Shown here: positions 9,303-18,075 of the stretch, piece by piece
Layout: every line of letters starts with the position of its first letter
Numbering within the stretch: the first letter of the stretch is position 1
Assembly: GCF_029714945.1 (NCBI RefSeq)
Contig: NZ_CP121634.1
Location: 868,001-932,000, forward strand
DNA length: 64,000 nt
Direction: 5' to 3'
Source of the DNA: Bradyrhizobium sp. CIAT3101
Lineage (GTDB): Bacteria > Pseudomonadota > Alphaproteobacteria > Rhizobiales > Xanthobacteraceae
Program-made: the position numbers and the translations under genes
Notes under the pieces: model-generated
What the model saw: only the letters and a program-made list of their open reading frames with translations
Database searches by the model: none
What the model was told of the DNA's origin: nothing

Positions 9303-10349
9303 ATGAGTGAGACCAACACGTCCGTCGCCATGCTGGAGCCCGTCGAAGACGTCGGCGGCGTCGCGCAGCCGCTGCTGCAGGTCAACGGCCTGACGAAACA
9401 TTTCCCTGTTCGCGGCGGTCTGTTCGCCGCCAAGCGCACCGTGCGTGCGGTCGACAATGTCTCCTTTTCCGTGGCGAAGGGCGAGACCGTCGGCATCGTC
9501 GGTGAATCCGGCTGCGGCAAGTCCACCACCGCGCGCCTTCTGATGCACCTGATGCCGCGCGATACCGGCGACATCATCTATGACGGCATGACCGTCGGCC
9601 AGTCGCTATCGCTGCGGGAGTTGCGCCGCGGTATGCAGATGGTGTTCCAGGATTCCTATGCGTCGCTCAATCCGCGCCTGACCATCGAGGAATCGATCGC
9701 CTTTGGCCCAAAAGTTCACGGCATCGCCGATGGCGCCGCGCGCGCACTGGCGCGCGAGTTGCTCGGCAAGGTCGGCCTGCGTCCCGAAAATTTTGCCAAC
9801 CGCTATCCGCACGAGATCTCCGGCGGCCAGCGTCAGCGCGTCAACATCGCGCGCGCCCTGGCGCTGTCGCCGCGGCTGGTGATCCTGGATGAAGCCGTCT
9901 CCGCGCTCGACAAATCCGTCGAGGCGCAGGTGCTCAATCTGTTGGCCGACCTCAAGCGCGAGTTCGGCCTGACCTATCTCTTCATCAGCCACGACCTCAA
10001 CGTCGTGCGCTACATCAGCGACCGTGTGCTGGTGATGTATCTCGGCGAGGTGGTCGAGCTCGGCCCGGTCGATCAGGTCTGGGACCAGCCGGCCCATCCC
10101 TATACGCGTGCGCTCCTGGCTGCGATGCCGTCCTCCGACCCGGACCGCCGCACCGAGAAGCCGCCGATCTCGGGCGATCCACCCAATCCGATCGACCCGC
10201 CCGCGGGCTGCCGCTTCCACACGCGTTGCGCGTTTGCGGAGCCGCTCTGCGCAAATGCTGCACCAAAGCTCACGGCCGTGGATAAGATGGGCCACGAGGC
10301 CGCGTGCTACATGGCGATTCCGGGTTCAGGCCATGGCCGCGCGCCCTGA
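9303..10349 (+). CDS. ABC transporter ATP-binding protein, DppF/OppF type
   Basis: A 348-residue ATPase. Walker A is GESGCGKST, the signature is [14 protein letters not shown], Walker B is [12 protein letters not shown], and the H-loop is [11 protein letters not shown]-terminal oligo_HPY domain ([13 protein letters not shown] through [15 protein letters not shown]) contains the cysteine set seen in peptide importers. It powers uptake through the two permeases together with the ATPase at 11967. The two ATPase genes are separated by an amidase pair, which is unusual for this family. Confidence 0.92.
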   Translation: MSETNTSVAMLEPVEDVGGVAQPLLQVNGLTKHFPVRGGLFAAKRTVRAVDNVSFSVAKGETVGIVGESGCGKSTTARLLMHLMPRDTGDIIYDGMTVGQSLSLRELRRGMQMVFQDSYASLNPRLTIEESIAFGPKVHGIADGAARALARELLGKVGLRPENFANRYPHEISGGQRQRVNIARALALSPRLVILDEAVSALDKSVEAQVLNLLADLKREFGLTYLFISHDLNVVRYISDRVLVMYLGEVVELGPVDQVWDQPAHPYTRALLAAMPSSDPDRRTEKPPISGDPPNPIDPPAGCRFHTRCAFAEPLCANAAPKLTAVDKMGHEAACYMAIPGSGHGRAP

Positions 10350-10360
10350 GAGGAAACCGC

Positions 10361-10558
10361 ATGACGAGACCAACGACAAAAGAAATCCAGGCGACGGCTC
10401 AAGTCGCCGGTGTTCCCGTGAATGACGAGATCGCGACGCGCATCTCAAATTCCATCGGGCCGGCCTTCGAAGGTTTTGCGGCGATCGCCGGCACGCTGCC
10501 GTTCGACCTCGAGCCCGCGCTCTATCCGCTCGCCCAGACGCAGAAGGTGTCGAAATGA
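10361..10558 (+). CDS. AtzG-like small protein (DUF4089 family), partner of adjacent amidase
   Basis: A 65-residue acidic protein starting at the ATG at 10361 with a GAGAGG box 5-10 bases upstream. The pattern around residues 8-52 (ATAQVAGVPV, SIGPAFEGFAAIAGTLPFDLEP) fits the AtzG-like/DUF4089 family. The founding member AtzG is a small subunit that forms a complex with the amidase AtzE in cyanuric acid degradation. Its stop overlaps the next start by four bases (ATGA), so it is translationally coupled to the amidase at 10555, as expected for a two-subunit enzyme. The family call is from memory of the motif, without a search. Confidence 0.75.
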   Translation: MTRPTTKEIQATAQVAGVPVNDEIATRISNSIGPAFEGFAAIAGTLPFDLEPALYPLAQTQKVSK

Positions 10559-11970
10559 GCACCGAGCCTACCCTGATGACGCTCACCGAGGTCGCGCGTG
10601 CGATCGCGATGAAGCAACTGTCCTCCCATGAGGTGACGCGCGCGCTACTGCACCGCATCGCGCAATGGCAGCCGCATCTCAACGCCTTCATGTCGATCGA
10701 GTCGGAGGCGGCGCTGAAGGCCGCCGATGCCGCCGACGCCGCGCTCGCCAAGGGCGAGGTCCGTGGTCCCCTGCATGGCGTGCCGCTCGCGCACAAGGAC
10801 ATGTACTACGACGCAGGCCACGTCGCGACCTGCGGCTCGCTGATCCGCCGCGATTTCGTTCCGTCCGTCACGTCCACCGCCTTGCAGCGCTTGAAGGATG
10901 CGGGCCAGGTTCGCCTCGGCACCCTGCATCTGGCCGAGTTCGCCTATGGCCCGACCGGCCACAACGCCCATTACGGCCCGGTGCGCAATCCCTGGAACGT
11001 CGCGCATATCACCGGCGGTTCGTCCTCGGGCTCCGGCGCGTCGGTCGCGGCGCGGATGAATTATGCGGCGCTGGGCTCCGACACCGGCGGCTCGATCCGC
11101 ATGCCCGCGCATTTCTGCGGCGTCACCGGATTGAAGACCACCGTCGGTCGCGTCAGCCGCGCCGGAGCGATGCCGCTGTCGCAATCGCTCGACACCGTCG
11201 GCCCGCTCGCCCGCACCGCGGAAGATTGCGCACTGCTGCTGGCGCTGATGGCGGGCCTCGACCCCGAGGATTCGACCACGAGCCATGAGCCGCTGTCGGA
11301 CTATGTCGCGGCGACCAAGGGCTCGCTGAAGGGCCTCAAGATCGGCGTGCCCGCGTCGTTCTATGTCGACGATCTCGATAGCGAAGTCGCGCGCGTGCTG
11401 GACGAGACCATCGCGGTGCTCAAGCGCGAGGGCGCCGACATCCTCACGGTCGAGCTGCCGGACCAGCGGCAATTGCAGGCGGCAAGCCAGCTCGTGCTCG
11501 CGGCCGAAGCCGCTGCCTTCCACAAGCGCTGGATGATCGAGCGTCCGCAGGACTATGGCGCGCAGACGCTGATGCGGTTGCAAAACGGCCTCGCCGTTCC
11601 CGCCATCACCTACCTCGAGGCGATGCGCTGGCGTGGCCCGGCACTCGCCGCGCACAATGCGGCCGCCGCAGGCGTCGACGCGATCATCGCACCGGCCTCG
11701 CCGATTCCGGCGCCGACGATCGAGGAGAGCGATGTGGGCGGTGGACCGAATGTACCGGCGCTGTTGCAGCGGATCACGCTGTTCACCCGTCCGGTGAACT
11801 TCCTCGGCCTGCCGTCGCTCACGGTGCCTTCGGGCTTCACCAGGAGCGGCCTGCCTGTCGGCATGCAGTTGATCGGCCGCTCCTTCGATGAAGCGACCTT
11901 GCTGACCATCGGCGCCGCCTTCCAGCGCGTCACCGACTATCACGATCGGGTACCCAGACTGCCGTCATGA
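10555..11970 (+). CDS. Amidase signature family hydrolase, AtzE-like
   Basis: A 471-residue cytoplasmic amidase. The Ser-cisSer-Lys triad is visible as K81 (PLAHKDMYYD), S156 (GGSSSGSG) and S180 (GSDTGGSIRMP), with family-typical spacing. It overlaps the AtzG-like gene before it and the ATPase gene after it by four bases each. The enzyme is therefore built into the import operon and probably cleaves the imported ligand, releasing ammonia or an amine. Substrates of AtzE relatives include carboxybiuret; GatA-like function is unlikely because gatB and gatC are absent here. Substrate unknown. Confidence 0.9.
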   Translation: MSTEPTLMTLTEVARAIAMKQLSSHEVTRALLHRIAQWQPHLNAFMSIESEAALKAADAADAALAKGEVRGPLHGVPLAHKDMYYDAGHVATCGSLIRRDFVPSVTSTALQRLKDAGQVRLGTLHLAEFAYGPTGHNAHYGPVRNPWNVAHITGGSSSGSGASVAARMNYAALGSDTGGSIRMPAHFCGVTGLKTTVGRVSRAGAMPLSQSLDTVGPLARTAEDCALLLALMAGLDPEDSTTSHEPLSDYVAATKGSLKGLKIGVPASFYVDDLDSEVARVLDETIAVLKREGADILTVELPDQRQLQAASQLVLAAEAAAFHKRWMIERPQDYGAQTLMRLQNGLAVPAITYLEAMRWRGPALAAHNAAAAGVDAIIAPASPIPAPTIEESDVGGGPNVPALLQRITLFTRPVNFLGLPSLTVPSGFTRSGLPVGMQLIGRSFDEATLLTIGAAFQRVTDYHDRVPRLPS

Positions 11971-12941
11971 CAAAGCTCGTCGAGATCTCAGGCCTCAACA
12001 TCCGCTTCACCGGGGAGCGCACGGTCTATGCCGTGAACGATCTCAATCTCTCGCTCGGTGATGGCGAGGTGCTGGGCCTGCTCGGCGAATCCGGTTCGGG
12101 CAAGAGCGTGACCCTGCGAGCGCTGATGCGGCTGCTGCCGAAGAAGCGCACGCAGATCTCAGGGACGGTCAACGTGATGGGCCGCGACGTGCTCGCCATG
12201 AACGACGAGGAGCTGTCGTCGTTCCGCGGCCAGACCGTCTCGATGATCTTTCAGGAGCCGGCACTGGCGCTCGACCCGGTCTACACCATCGGCGCGCAGA
12301 TCGCCGAAAGCGTCGTGCGTCATGAGGGCAAGAGTTTTGCGGAAGGGCGAGCGCGCGCGCTGGAGATGCTCGAGGTCGTGCGCATCCCGTCTGCAAAGCG
12401 GCGGCTGGATGCCTATCCGCACGAAATGTCCGGCGGCATGCGCCAGCGCGCGATGATCGCGCTCGCGCTCGCCTGCCGGCCAAAAATCCTGCTGGCAGAC
12501 GAGCCGACCACGGCGCTCGATGCCACCGTGCAGATCCAGATCCTGCTGCTGCTGCGCGAGCTGCAGCGCGAGTTCGGCATGTCCGTCATCTTCGTGACCC
12601 ATGACATCGGCGTCGCCATCGAGATCTGCGACCGCGTCGCGGTGATGTATGCCGGCCAGATTGTGGAGCAGGGCAGTCTGCGCGACATCGTTCGCTCCCC
12701 GGTGCATCCCTACGCCAGGGGCCTGCTCGCCTCGACCATCCACGGCGCCAAGCGGGGCCAGCGGCTGGAGACCATCCCCGGCACCCCGCCGTCGCTGGCC
12801 GAGAAACCCCACAACTGCTCCTTCGCCCCCCGCTGCAAGCTCGCCGAGCCGCGCTGTGTCGAACAACTGCCTGCGAATGTGGAGGTCGGCCCGGGCAGGG
12901 CAGCAAGGTGCGTGCTGGCGGAGCCGGTGGCGGCGCCGTAG
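11967..12941 (+). CDS. ABC transporter ATP-binding protein, DppD/OppD type
   Basis: A 324-residue ATPase with Walker [10 protein letters not shown], signature [17 protein letters not shown], Walker [13 protein letters not shown] and H-loop FVTHDIGVA. The oligo_HPY tail ends in [15 protein letters not shown] with clustered cysteines. It is the last gene of the import operon and is coupled by a four-base overlap to the amidase. The IS481-type element begins ~60 bases downstream but does not interrupt it. Confidence 0.92.
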   Translation: MTKLVEISGLNIRFTGERTVYAVNDLNLSLGDGEVLGLLGESGSGKSVTLRALMRLLPKKRTQISGTVNVMGRDVLAMNDEELSSFRGQTVSMIFQEPALALDPVYTIGAQIAESVVRHEGKSFAEGRARALEMLEVVRIPSAKRRLDAYPHEMSGGMRQRAMIALALACRPKILLADEPTTALDATVQIQILLLLRELQREFGMSVIFVTHDIGVAIEICDRVAVMYAGQIVEQGSLRDIVRSPVHPYARGLLASTIHGAKRGQRLETIPGTPPSLAEKPHNCSFAPRCKLAEPRCVEQLPANVEVGPGRAARCVLAEPVAAP

Positions 12942-13002
12942 CGCCCAAGAGATTCAGCGCATCCATCGCCTCGTGCACCACTGCGCTCCCTCCCCCCTTG
13001 CG

Positions 13003-13060
13003 GGTGTTCAGACCGGGGAGAAGGTGGACAGGTGTTCGGAGACATCGTGGACACTTTCGA
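13003..13060 (+). repeat. Left inverted repeat of the IS481-type element
   Basis: 58 bases, identical to the reverse complement of 14219-14276. It contains two related half-units, GGTGTTCAGACCGG and GGTGTTCGGAGAC, 28 bases apart, which may be two transposase-binding sites. Confidence 0.95.
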
Positions 13061-13083
13061 CAGCTCAGTAAGGAGGCTGTCGG

Positions 13084-14271
13084 ATGCCGTTCCACGAGGT
13101 GTCCCGGATGGACGCGAGATCGGAGTTTGTCGTGCTGGCCTCGGACGAGGGAGCCAATGTTCGGCAGTTGTGCCGTCGGTTCGGCATCAGCCCGACGACC
13201 GGCTACAAGTGGCTGGAGCGTTGGCGAGCGGCCGGGATGAGCGGGCTTCAAGAGCAGTCGCGGCGGCCACAGACGTCGCCGGCACGCAGTGCTGCGGCGA
13301 TCGAGGAGGCCGTGCTTGCGCTTCGAGCCGAGCATCCGGCCTGGGGCGGGCGGAAGATCGCCAGGCGGCTGAAGGATCTGGGGCAGGAAGCCGTTCCGTC
13401 GCCCTCGACGGTGACGGCAATCCTGAAGCGTCATGGGGTGGAACTGGGCAAGTTTGGTGGCGGCTCGCCCACCTTCACTCGCTTCGAGCGGTCGCGGTCG
13501 AACGAGTTGTGGCAGATGGACTTCAAGGGCCACGTGGCCATGCACACCGGCCGGCTTCATCCATTGACCGTGCTCGACGATCATTCGCGCTTTTCGGTGA
13601 CACTGGCGGCGTGCGCCGACCAGCAGACCGAGACGGTCAGGCAGCACCTCATCGCGGCCTTCCGCCGCTATGGCCTGCCCGAGAGGATGATCACCGACAA
13701 CGGTTCGCCCTGGGGCGACGGTCCGGGCAGCCCGTTTACCCCGCTTGGCGTCTGGTTGATCGAGCATGGCGTCAAGATCAGCCATTCCCGGCCCTATCAT
13801 CCGCAGACCATGGGCAAGGACGAGCGCTTCCACCGCAGCCTCAAGGCCGAAGTGTTGTCGGCTCCTGCCTTCGCCGACATCGCTGCCGCTCAGCGGGCTT
13901 TCGAGCGATGGCGTACCGTCTACAACACGCAACGGCCGCACGAAGCGCTCCAGCTCGCAGTGCCGGCCAGCCGCTATCAACCGAGCCCGCGCGATTATGT
14001 CGAGACGATCGCGCCCTTCGAATACGCACCAAACGACGCTGTGCGCCGGGTTCAGCAGAGCGGTCACGTCAGCTTCCGCGGTCGCAATCTCAAAGTCCCG
14101 AAGGCCTTCCGCGGCAAAGACATCGCATTCCGGCCAACCATGGAGGATGGCGTCTTCGACGTCCTCTTCAGAACCCAGACGATTGCAACCGCCGACATCC
14201 GACCTCTCGACGGACGGCTCGAAAGTGTCCACGATGTCTCCGAACACCTGTCCACCTTCTCCCCGGTCTGA
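13084..14271 (+). CDS. IS481-family transposase
   Basis: The 395-residue protein is intact. The start is fixed by an AGGAGG box 8 bases upstream. A helix-turn-helix lies at ~20-50 (NVRQLCRRFGISPTTGYKWLERW) with a second HTH-like region at ~75-120. The integrase core has D146 (WQMDFKG), D205 (ITDNGS) and E247 (KDERFHR), a complete DDE triad. The C terminus (SEHLSTFSPV) and stop codon are encoded within the right inverted repeat. The enzyme cuts and joins the element's ends during transposition. Nothing suggests decay, so it may still be active. Confidence 0.95.
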   Translation: MPFHEVSRMDARSEFVVLASDEGANVRQLCRRFGISPTTGYKWLERWRAAGMSGLQEQSRRPQTSPARSAAAIEEAVLALRAEHPAWGGRKIARRLKDLGQEAVPSPSTVTAILKRHGVELGKFGGGSPTFTRFERSRSNELWQMDFKGHVAMHTGRLHPLTVLDDHSRFSVTLAACADQQTETVRQHLIAAFRRYGLPERMITDNGSPWGDGPGSPFTPLGVWLIEHGVKISHSRPYHPQTMGKDERFHRSLKAEVLSAPAFADIAAAQRAFERWRTVYNTQRPHEALQLAVPASRYQPSPRDYVETIAPFEYAPNDAVRRVQQSGHVSFRGRNLKVPKAFRGKDIAFRPTMEDGVFDVLFRTQTIATADIRPLDGRLESVHDVSEHLSTFSPV

Positions 14272-14276
14272 ACACC
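14219..14276 (-). repeat. Right inverted repeat of the IS481-type element
   Basis: A perfect 58-base inverted copy of 13003-13060. It overlaps the last codons and the TGA stop (14269-14271) of the transposase. Confidence 0.95.
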
Positions 14277-14469
14277 GGGGGAGGGAGGGGGAGAGGGGTA
14301 GCCACGAACTCAGACCTCGCTTGCGTCCCCCACTTTTTCACCCCCCGCTCTACTGTGCATGGGGTTGTTTTCGCGGTTCCTGTCTGAGCGTCCCCTCCGG
14401 GAACCATTCAGACCCCATTCATCCCGGTTCCGGTTCCATGGCCCCGTTAATGGAGAGGGACTTCAACTT

Positions 14470-14739
14470 ATGTACATTTCTGGCCAAAGCCTCATCGTCA
14501 TCCTGTTCGTCGGCCTGGTCGCCGGCTGGCTCGCCGGCAAGGTCGTGCGCGGCAGCGGGTTCGGCATCATCGGCGACATCGTGATCGGCATCGCCGGCGC
14601 GTTTGTCGCGAGCTTCCTGTTCCCGAAGCTTGGCATCCATATTGGCGTCGGGCTGGTCTCGGAGATCATCTTTTCCGCCATCGGCGCCATCATCCTGCTG
14701 CTGGTGGTGCGGCTGGTGCGCGGCGGTGGCCGGCTCTAG
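14470..14739 (+). CDS. GlsB/YeaQ/YmgE family small membrane protein
   Basis: An 89-residue protein with three hydrophobic helices rich in glycine (VILFVGLVAGWLAG, GDIVIGIAGAFVASFLF, IIFSAIGAIILLLVVRLV). The GWLAGKVVRGSGFG loop is characteristic of the transglycosylase-associated (YeaQ) family, which is often stress-inducible and of unknown molecular role. The start ATG at 14470 has GGAGAGG upstream; a longer in-frame extension to 14359 has no such signal. It is followed by a strong terminator at 14762, so it is likely a single-gene unit. Confidence 0.85.
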   Translation: MYISGQSLIVILFVGLVAGWLAGKVVRGSGFGIIGDIVIGIAGAFVASFLFPKLGIHIGVGLVSEIIFSAIGAIILLLVVRLVRGGGRL

Positions 14740-14761
14740 GCCGTTCGATCGATTGGAACCG

Positions 14762-14799
14762 AGCGCCTCTCCCCGCGACCCTGGGGAGAGGCGCTTGTC
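14762..14799 (+). terminator. Rho-independent-like terminator after the GlsB/YeaQ gene
   Basis: A 13-bp perfect stem (AGCGCCTCTCCCC with GGGGAGAGGCGCT), an 8-base loop, then TGTCTTTG. The U tract is imperfect. Confidence 0.7.
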
Positions 14800-14919
14800 T
14801 TTGCTATAAAAAGCCGCAAAGACTGTGAAATACCGGACTTGCGGATCGGGCCGTCCGGGGTAGATGTGGCGAAGGCCCGGATTAATTCGATTGCATTGCA
14901 GCCGGGGAGAACCCGATAT

Positions 14920-14973
14920 TAATCCGAGGCGCGTACGCCTCGATTAGCCTTTTAAAATCAGGGGTATCACCCC
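14920..14973 (+). other. Two consecutive hairpins in the leader of the type I secretion operon
   Basis: Hairpin one pairs TAAT and CGAGGCG (14920-14931) with CGCCTCGATTA (14936-14946) around a CGTA loop, with one bulged base. Hairpin two pairs GGGGT with ACCCC (14961-14973) around ATC and ends 22 bases before the ATG at 14996, close to the AAAGAGAT ribosome binding region. Either may control translation; no known riboswitch is recognised. Confidence 0.4.
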
Positions 14974-14995
14974 CTACCCGAAAGAGATCAGACTG

Positions 14996-16744
14996 ATGGC
15001 AGCCGTTCCCGGCCTCCGCCGTTCAGAGCTCGGTGACGCGCTCCGTGCCTGCCGCACAGCGTTCGTCGGCGTCGGCTTCATGAGCTGCATGATCAACCTG
15101 CTCTATCTGACCGGGTCGATCTTCATGCTGGAGGTCTATGACCGGGTGCTGCCGAGCCGCAGCATTCCGACGCTGGTCGGCCTGATCGTTCTCGCCAGCG
15201 GCCTCTACATGGCGCAGGGCGTGCTCGACATGATCCGCAGCCGCATCCTCGGACGGGTCGGCACCGCGCTCGACGAAGCCCTGAACAAGCGCGTGTTCGA
15301 CACCATCGTGCGCCTGCCGCTCCTGGTCGGTAACCGCAACGAAGGGCTGCAGCCGCTGCGCGACCTCGACAATGTCCGCTCCTTCCTCGGCGGCATGGGC
15401 CCGAGCGCGTTCTTCGACCTGCCCTGGCTGCCGCTCTATCTCGCCATCTGCTTCGCCTTCCACGTCATGATCGGCGTGACCGCCTTGGTCGGCGCCATCA
15501 TCCTGGTCGGCCTGACACTGGTCACCGAGTACCTGTCCCGTCAGCCGGCGAAGGAGGCGATGGGCCTTGCCGCCCAGCGCAATGATCTCGCCCAGTCCAG
15601 CCGCCGCAATGCCGAAGTGCTGGTGTCGATGGGCATGGCTGGCCGGCTGAACGCGCGCTGGAGCGAGGCCAACGAAAAATACCTTGTCGGCAATCAGCGT
15701 GCGAGCGATGTCGCCGGCGGCCTTGGCGCGATCGCAAAAGTGCTGCGCATGATGCTGCAATCGGCGGTGCTCGCGGTCGGCGCCTATCTCGTCATCCATC
15801 AGGAGGCGACCGCCGGCATCATTATCGCGGGCTCGATCCTCTCGGCCCGCGCGCTGGCGCCGGTCGATCTGGCGATCGCGCATTGGAAATCCTTCGTCGC
15901 GGCGCGCCAGAGCTGGCACCGCCTCAGCCGCCTGCTGGAACAGATGCCGGCGCAGGCGACGCCGACCCAGTTGCAGGCGCCGACCAGCCGCCTCTCGGTC
16001 GAAGGCATCGCCATGGTGGCCCCGGGCGACCAGCGCCTGATCGTGCAGGACGTCACCTTCGCTCTCGAAGCCGGCAACGGTCTCGGCGTGATCGGGCCGA
16101 GCGGCTCCGGCAAATCCTCGCTGATCCGCGCGCTGGTCGGCGTCTGGTATCCGGTCCGCGGCAAGGTGCGGCTCGACGGTGCGGCGCTCGACCAATGGTC
16201 GTCCGACGTGCTCGGCCGCCACATCGGATACCTGCCGCAGGACGTCGAGTTGTTCGGCGGCACCATCGCGCAGAACATCAGCCGCTTCGACCCCGAGGCG
16301 ACCTCCGACGGCATCATCTCCGCGGCCAAGGAAGCCGGCGTGCACGAGATGATCATCAAGATGCGCGAGGGCTACAACACGCAGGTCGGCGAGCAGGGCG
16401 CTTCGCTCTCCGCGGGCCAGGCCCAGCGCGTGGCGCTGGCGCGTGCGCTCTACGGCCATCCATTCCTGATCGTGCTGGACGAGCCGAACTCCAATCTCGA
16501 CACCGAAGGCGATGAGGCGCTGACCCGCGCGATCCGCAGCGCGCGCGAGCGCGGCGCCATCGTCATCGTGGTGGCGCACCGGCCCATCGGCGTCGAGGCG
16601 GTCGACCAGATCCTGGTGCTTCGCGACGGCCGCATGCAGGCTTTCGGTCCGAAGGAGCAGGTGCTCGCCCAGGTGCTGCAGCCCCGCGTCGCGCCGCCGG
16701 CGCCGATCAAGATCGTCAGCGAAGGCGGAGTGGCCAAACCATGA
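14996..16744 (+). CDS. Type I secretion system permease/ATPase (PrtD/HlyB family)
   Basis: A 582-residue inner-membrane ABC exporter. An N-terminal half has ~6 membrane helices (~20-320) and no peptidase C39 domain, as in PrtD-type exporters of RTX and VCBS proteins. The nucleotide-binding domain has Walker A GPSGSGKSS (367-375), signature LSAGQAQRVALARAL (from 471) and Walker B FLIVLDEPNSNLD. The stop overlaps the adaptor gene start by four bases. With the adaptor and an unlinked TolC it would move unfolded proteins straight out of the cell. The VCBS protein at the left edge is a candidate cargo. Confidence 0.93.
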   Translation: MAAVPGLRRSELGDALRACRTAFVGVGFMSCMINLLYLTGSIFMLEVYDRVLPSRSIPTLVGLIVLASGLYMAQGVLDMIRSRILGRVGTALDEALNKRVFDTIVRLPLLVGNRNEGLQPLRDLDNVRSFLGGMGPSAFFDLPWLPLYLAICFAFHVMIGVTALVGAIILVGLTLVTEYLSRQPAKEAMGLAAQRNDLAQSSRRNAEVLVSMGMAGRLNARWSEANEKYLVGNQRASDVAGGLGAIAKVLRMMLQSAVLAVGAYLVIHQEATAGIIIAGSILSARALAPVDLAIAHWKSFVAARQSWHRLSRLLEQMPAQATPTQLQAPTSRLSVEGIAMVAPGDQRLIVQDVTFALEAGNGLGVIGPSGSGKSSLIRALVGVWYPVRGKVRLDGAALDQWSSDVLGRHIGYLPQDVELFGGTIAQNISRFDPEATSDGIISAAKEAGVHEMIIKMREGYNTQVGEQGASLSAGQAQRVALARALYGHPFLIVLDEPNSNLDTEGDEALTRAIRSARERGAIVIVVAHRPIGVEAVDQILVLRDGRMQAFGPKEQVLAQVLQPRVAPPAPIKIVSEGGVAKP

Positions 16745-18075
16745 GCACGATGACGGTTGGCGGCACGAAGCCCGCCGCGAACAGGACGGTGCGGGAGTCG
16801 ATCCGCTTTCACCTGATCCTCGGCATCTCGATCGTGCTGGTGCTGGCCCTGGGCCTTGGCGGCTGGGCCTCGACGGTGCTGATCTCCGGCGCGCTGATCG
16901 CGCCGGGCCAGATCGTGGTCGAATCCAACGTCAAGAAGGTGCAGCACCCGACCGGCGGCGTGGTCGGCGAGGTGCGCGCCCGCGACGGCGACGTGGTCAA
17001 GGCGGGCGATATCGTGGTGCGGCTCGACGACACCGTCACCAAGGCCAATCTCGCCATCGTCACCAAGAATCTCGACGCCGCGCAGGCGCGCGCGGCACGG
17101 CTGCAGGCCGAGCAGCGCGGTCTCGACAAGATCGAGTTCCCGCAGTCGCTGCTCGATCGCGGCGACGATCCTGACGTCAAGGCACTGCTTTCCGCCGAAG
17201 CCAAGCTGTTCGACGTCCGCGTCAACGGCCGTGCCGGCCAGAAGGCGCAGCTGCGCGAGCGCATCCAGCAGCTCAACGAGGAAATCGAAGGTCTGTCCGC
17301 GCAGGAGAAGGCCAAGGACAAGGAGATCGTGCTGGTGCAGCAGGAGCTCACCGGCGTGCGCGATCTCTATGACAAGCACCTGGTGCAGATCTCGCGCCTG
17401 ACCACGCTGGAGCGCGACTCGGCCCGCCTCAACGGCGAGCGCGCCCAATACATCGCCTCGCGGGCGCAGGCCAAGGGCAAGATCACCGAGACCGAGCTTC
17501 AGATCATCCAGGTCGACAAGGACATGGTGAGCGAGGTCTCCAAGGATCTGCGCGAGACCAACGACAAGAGCGGCGAACTGATCGAGCGCAAGGTCGCGGC
17601 CGAGGACCAGCTCCGCCGCGTCGACATTCGCGCGCCGCAGGACGGCATGGTGCTGCAATCGACGGTGCACACCGTCGGCGGCGTCGTCACCGCCGGCGAT
17701 GCGCTGATGCTGATCGTGCCGCAGGCCGACGACCTCCAGGTCGAGGCCAAGGTCAATCCGGTCGACATCGACAAGCTCCAGATCGGCCAGAAGACGCTGC
17801 TGCGCCTCTCCGCCTTCAACCAGCGCACCACGCCCGAGCTCAACGGCGTCGTCAGCCGTGTCTCGCCCGACGTCACCACGGACCAGCGCACGGGCCAGAG
17901 CTACTACACCATCCGCGTCTCGATGTCGCCCGAGGAGGTCGCCCGGCTCGGCGATTCCAAGCTGATCCCCGGCATGCCGGTGGAGGCTTTCGTCCAGACC
18001 GGCGACCGTACGATGCTGTCGTACTTGCTGAAGCCGCTGCACGACCAGTTCATGCGGGCCTTCCGCGAGAAGTGA
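16741..18075 (+). CDS. Type I secretion periplasmic adaptor, HlyD/PrtE family
   Basis: A 444-residue membrane-fusion protein with a short cytoplasmic N terminus, one membrane helix (~25-45, LILGISIVLVLALGLGGW) and a lipoyl/barrel-sandwich half motif (VVESNVKKVQHPTGGVVGEV). A long helical hairpin (~110-280) comes next, then a second lipoyl half (VDIRAPQDGMVLQSTVHTVG) and a beta-barrel region with PEVNGxVSRVSPD-like sequence near 370. It joins the ABC exporter to the outer-membrane channel and is translationally coupled to the ATPase gene. No TolC gene is in the window. Confidence 0.92.
   Translation: MSTMTVGGTKPAANRTVRESIRFHLILGISIVLVLALGLGGWASTVLISGALIAPGQIVVESNVKKVQHPTGGVVGEVRARDGDVVKAGDIVVRLDDTVTKANLAIVTKNLDAAQARAARLQAEQRGLDKIEFPQSLLDRGDDPDVKALLSAEAKLFDVRVNGRAGQKAQLRERIQQLNEEIEGLSAQEKAKDKEIVLVQQELTGVRDLYDKHLVQISRLTTLERDSARLNGERAQYIASRAQAKGKITETELQIIQVDKDMVSEVSKDLRETNDKSGELIERKVAAEDQLRRVDIRAPQDGMVLQSTVHTVGGVVTAGDALMLIVPQADDLQVEAKVNPVDIDKLQIGQKTLLRLSAFNQRTTPELNGVVSRVSPDVTTDQRTGQSYYTIRVSMSPEEVARLGDSKLIPGMPVEAFVQTGDRTMLSYLLKPLHDQFMRAFREK

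Larger units (their letters stand above)
13003..14276 (+). mobile_element. IS481-family insertion sequence, complete
   Basis: The element is ~1.27 kb, bounded by perfect 58-bp inverted repeats (13003-13060 and 14219-14276) and carrying one intact DDE transposase. IS481-type ends start TGT, which is seen at 13005-13007 and inverted at 14272-14274. A candidate 4-bp duplication CGGG flanks it (13001-13004 and 14276-14279), though the GC-rich target makes this uncertain. The flanks (CCCTCCCCCCTTGCGGG on the left, GGGGGAGGGAGGGGGAGAGG on the right) look like the two halves of a family D palindrome, so the element apparently jumped into such a repeat. Confidence 0.9.

Noticed and set aside
9121..9306. 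61-codon ORF between permease and ATPase genes
   Set aside because: It consists mainly of the family D repeat and has no coding signature.
12586..14247. 553-codon minus-strand open frame across the IS
   Set aside because: It is antisense to the intact transposase and the end of the ATPase gene; the frame is open because of GC-rich codon bias and the palindromic IS ends.
14281..14469. EcfG-type general stress promoter in front of the GlsB/YeaQ gene
   Set aside because: A GGAAC box is present near 14399 but no matching -10 element lies at the required spacing.
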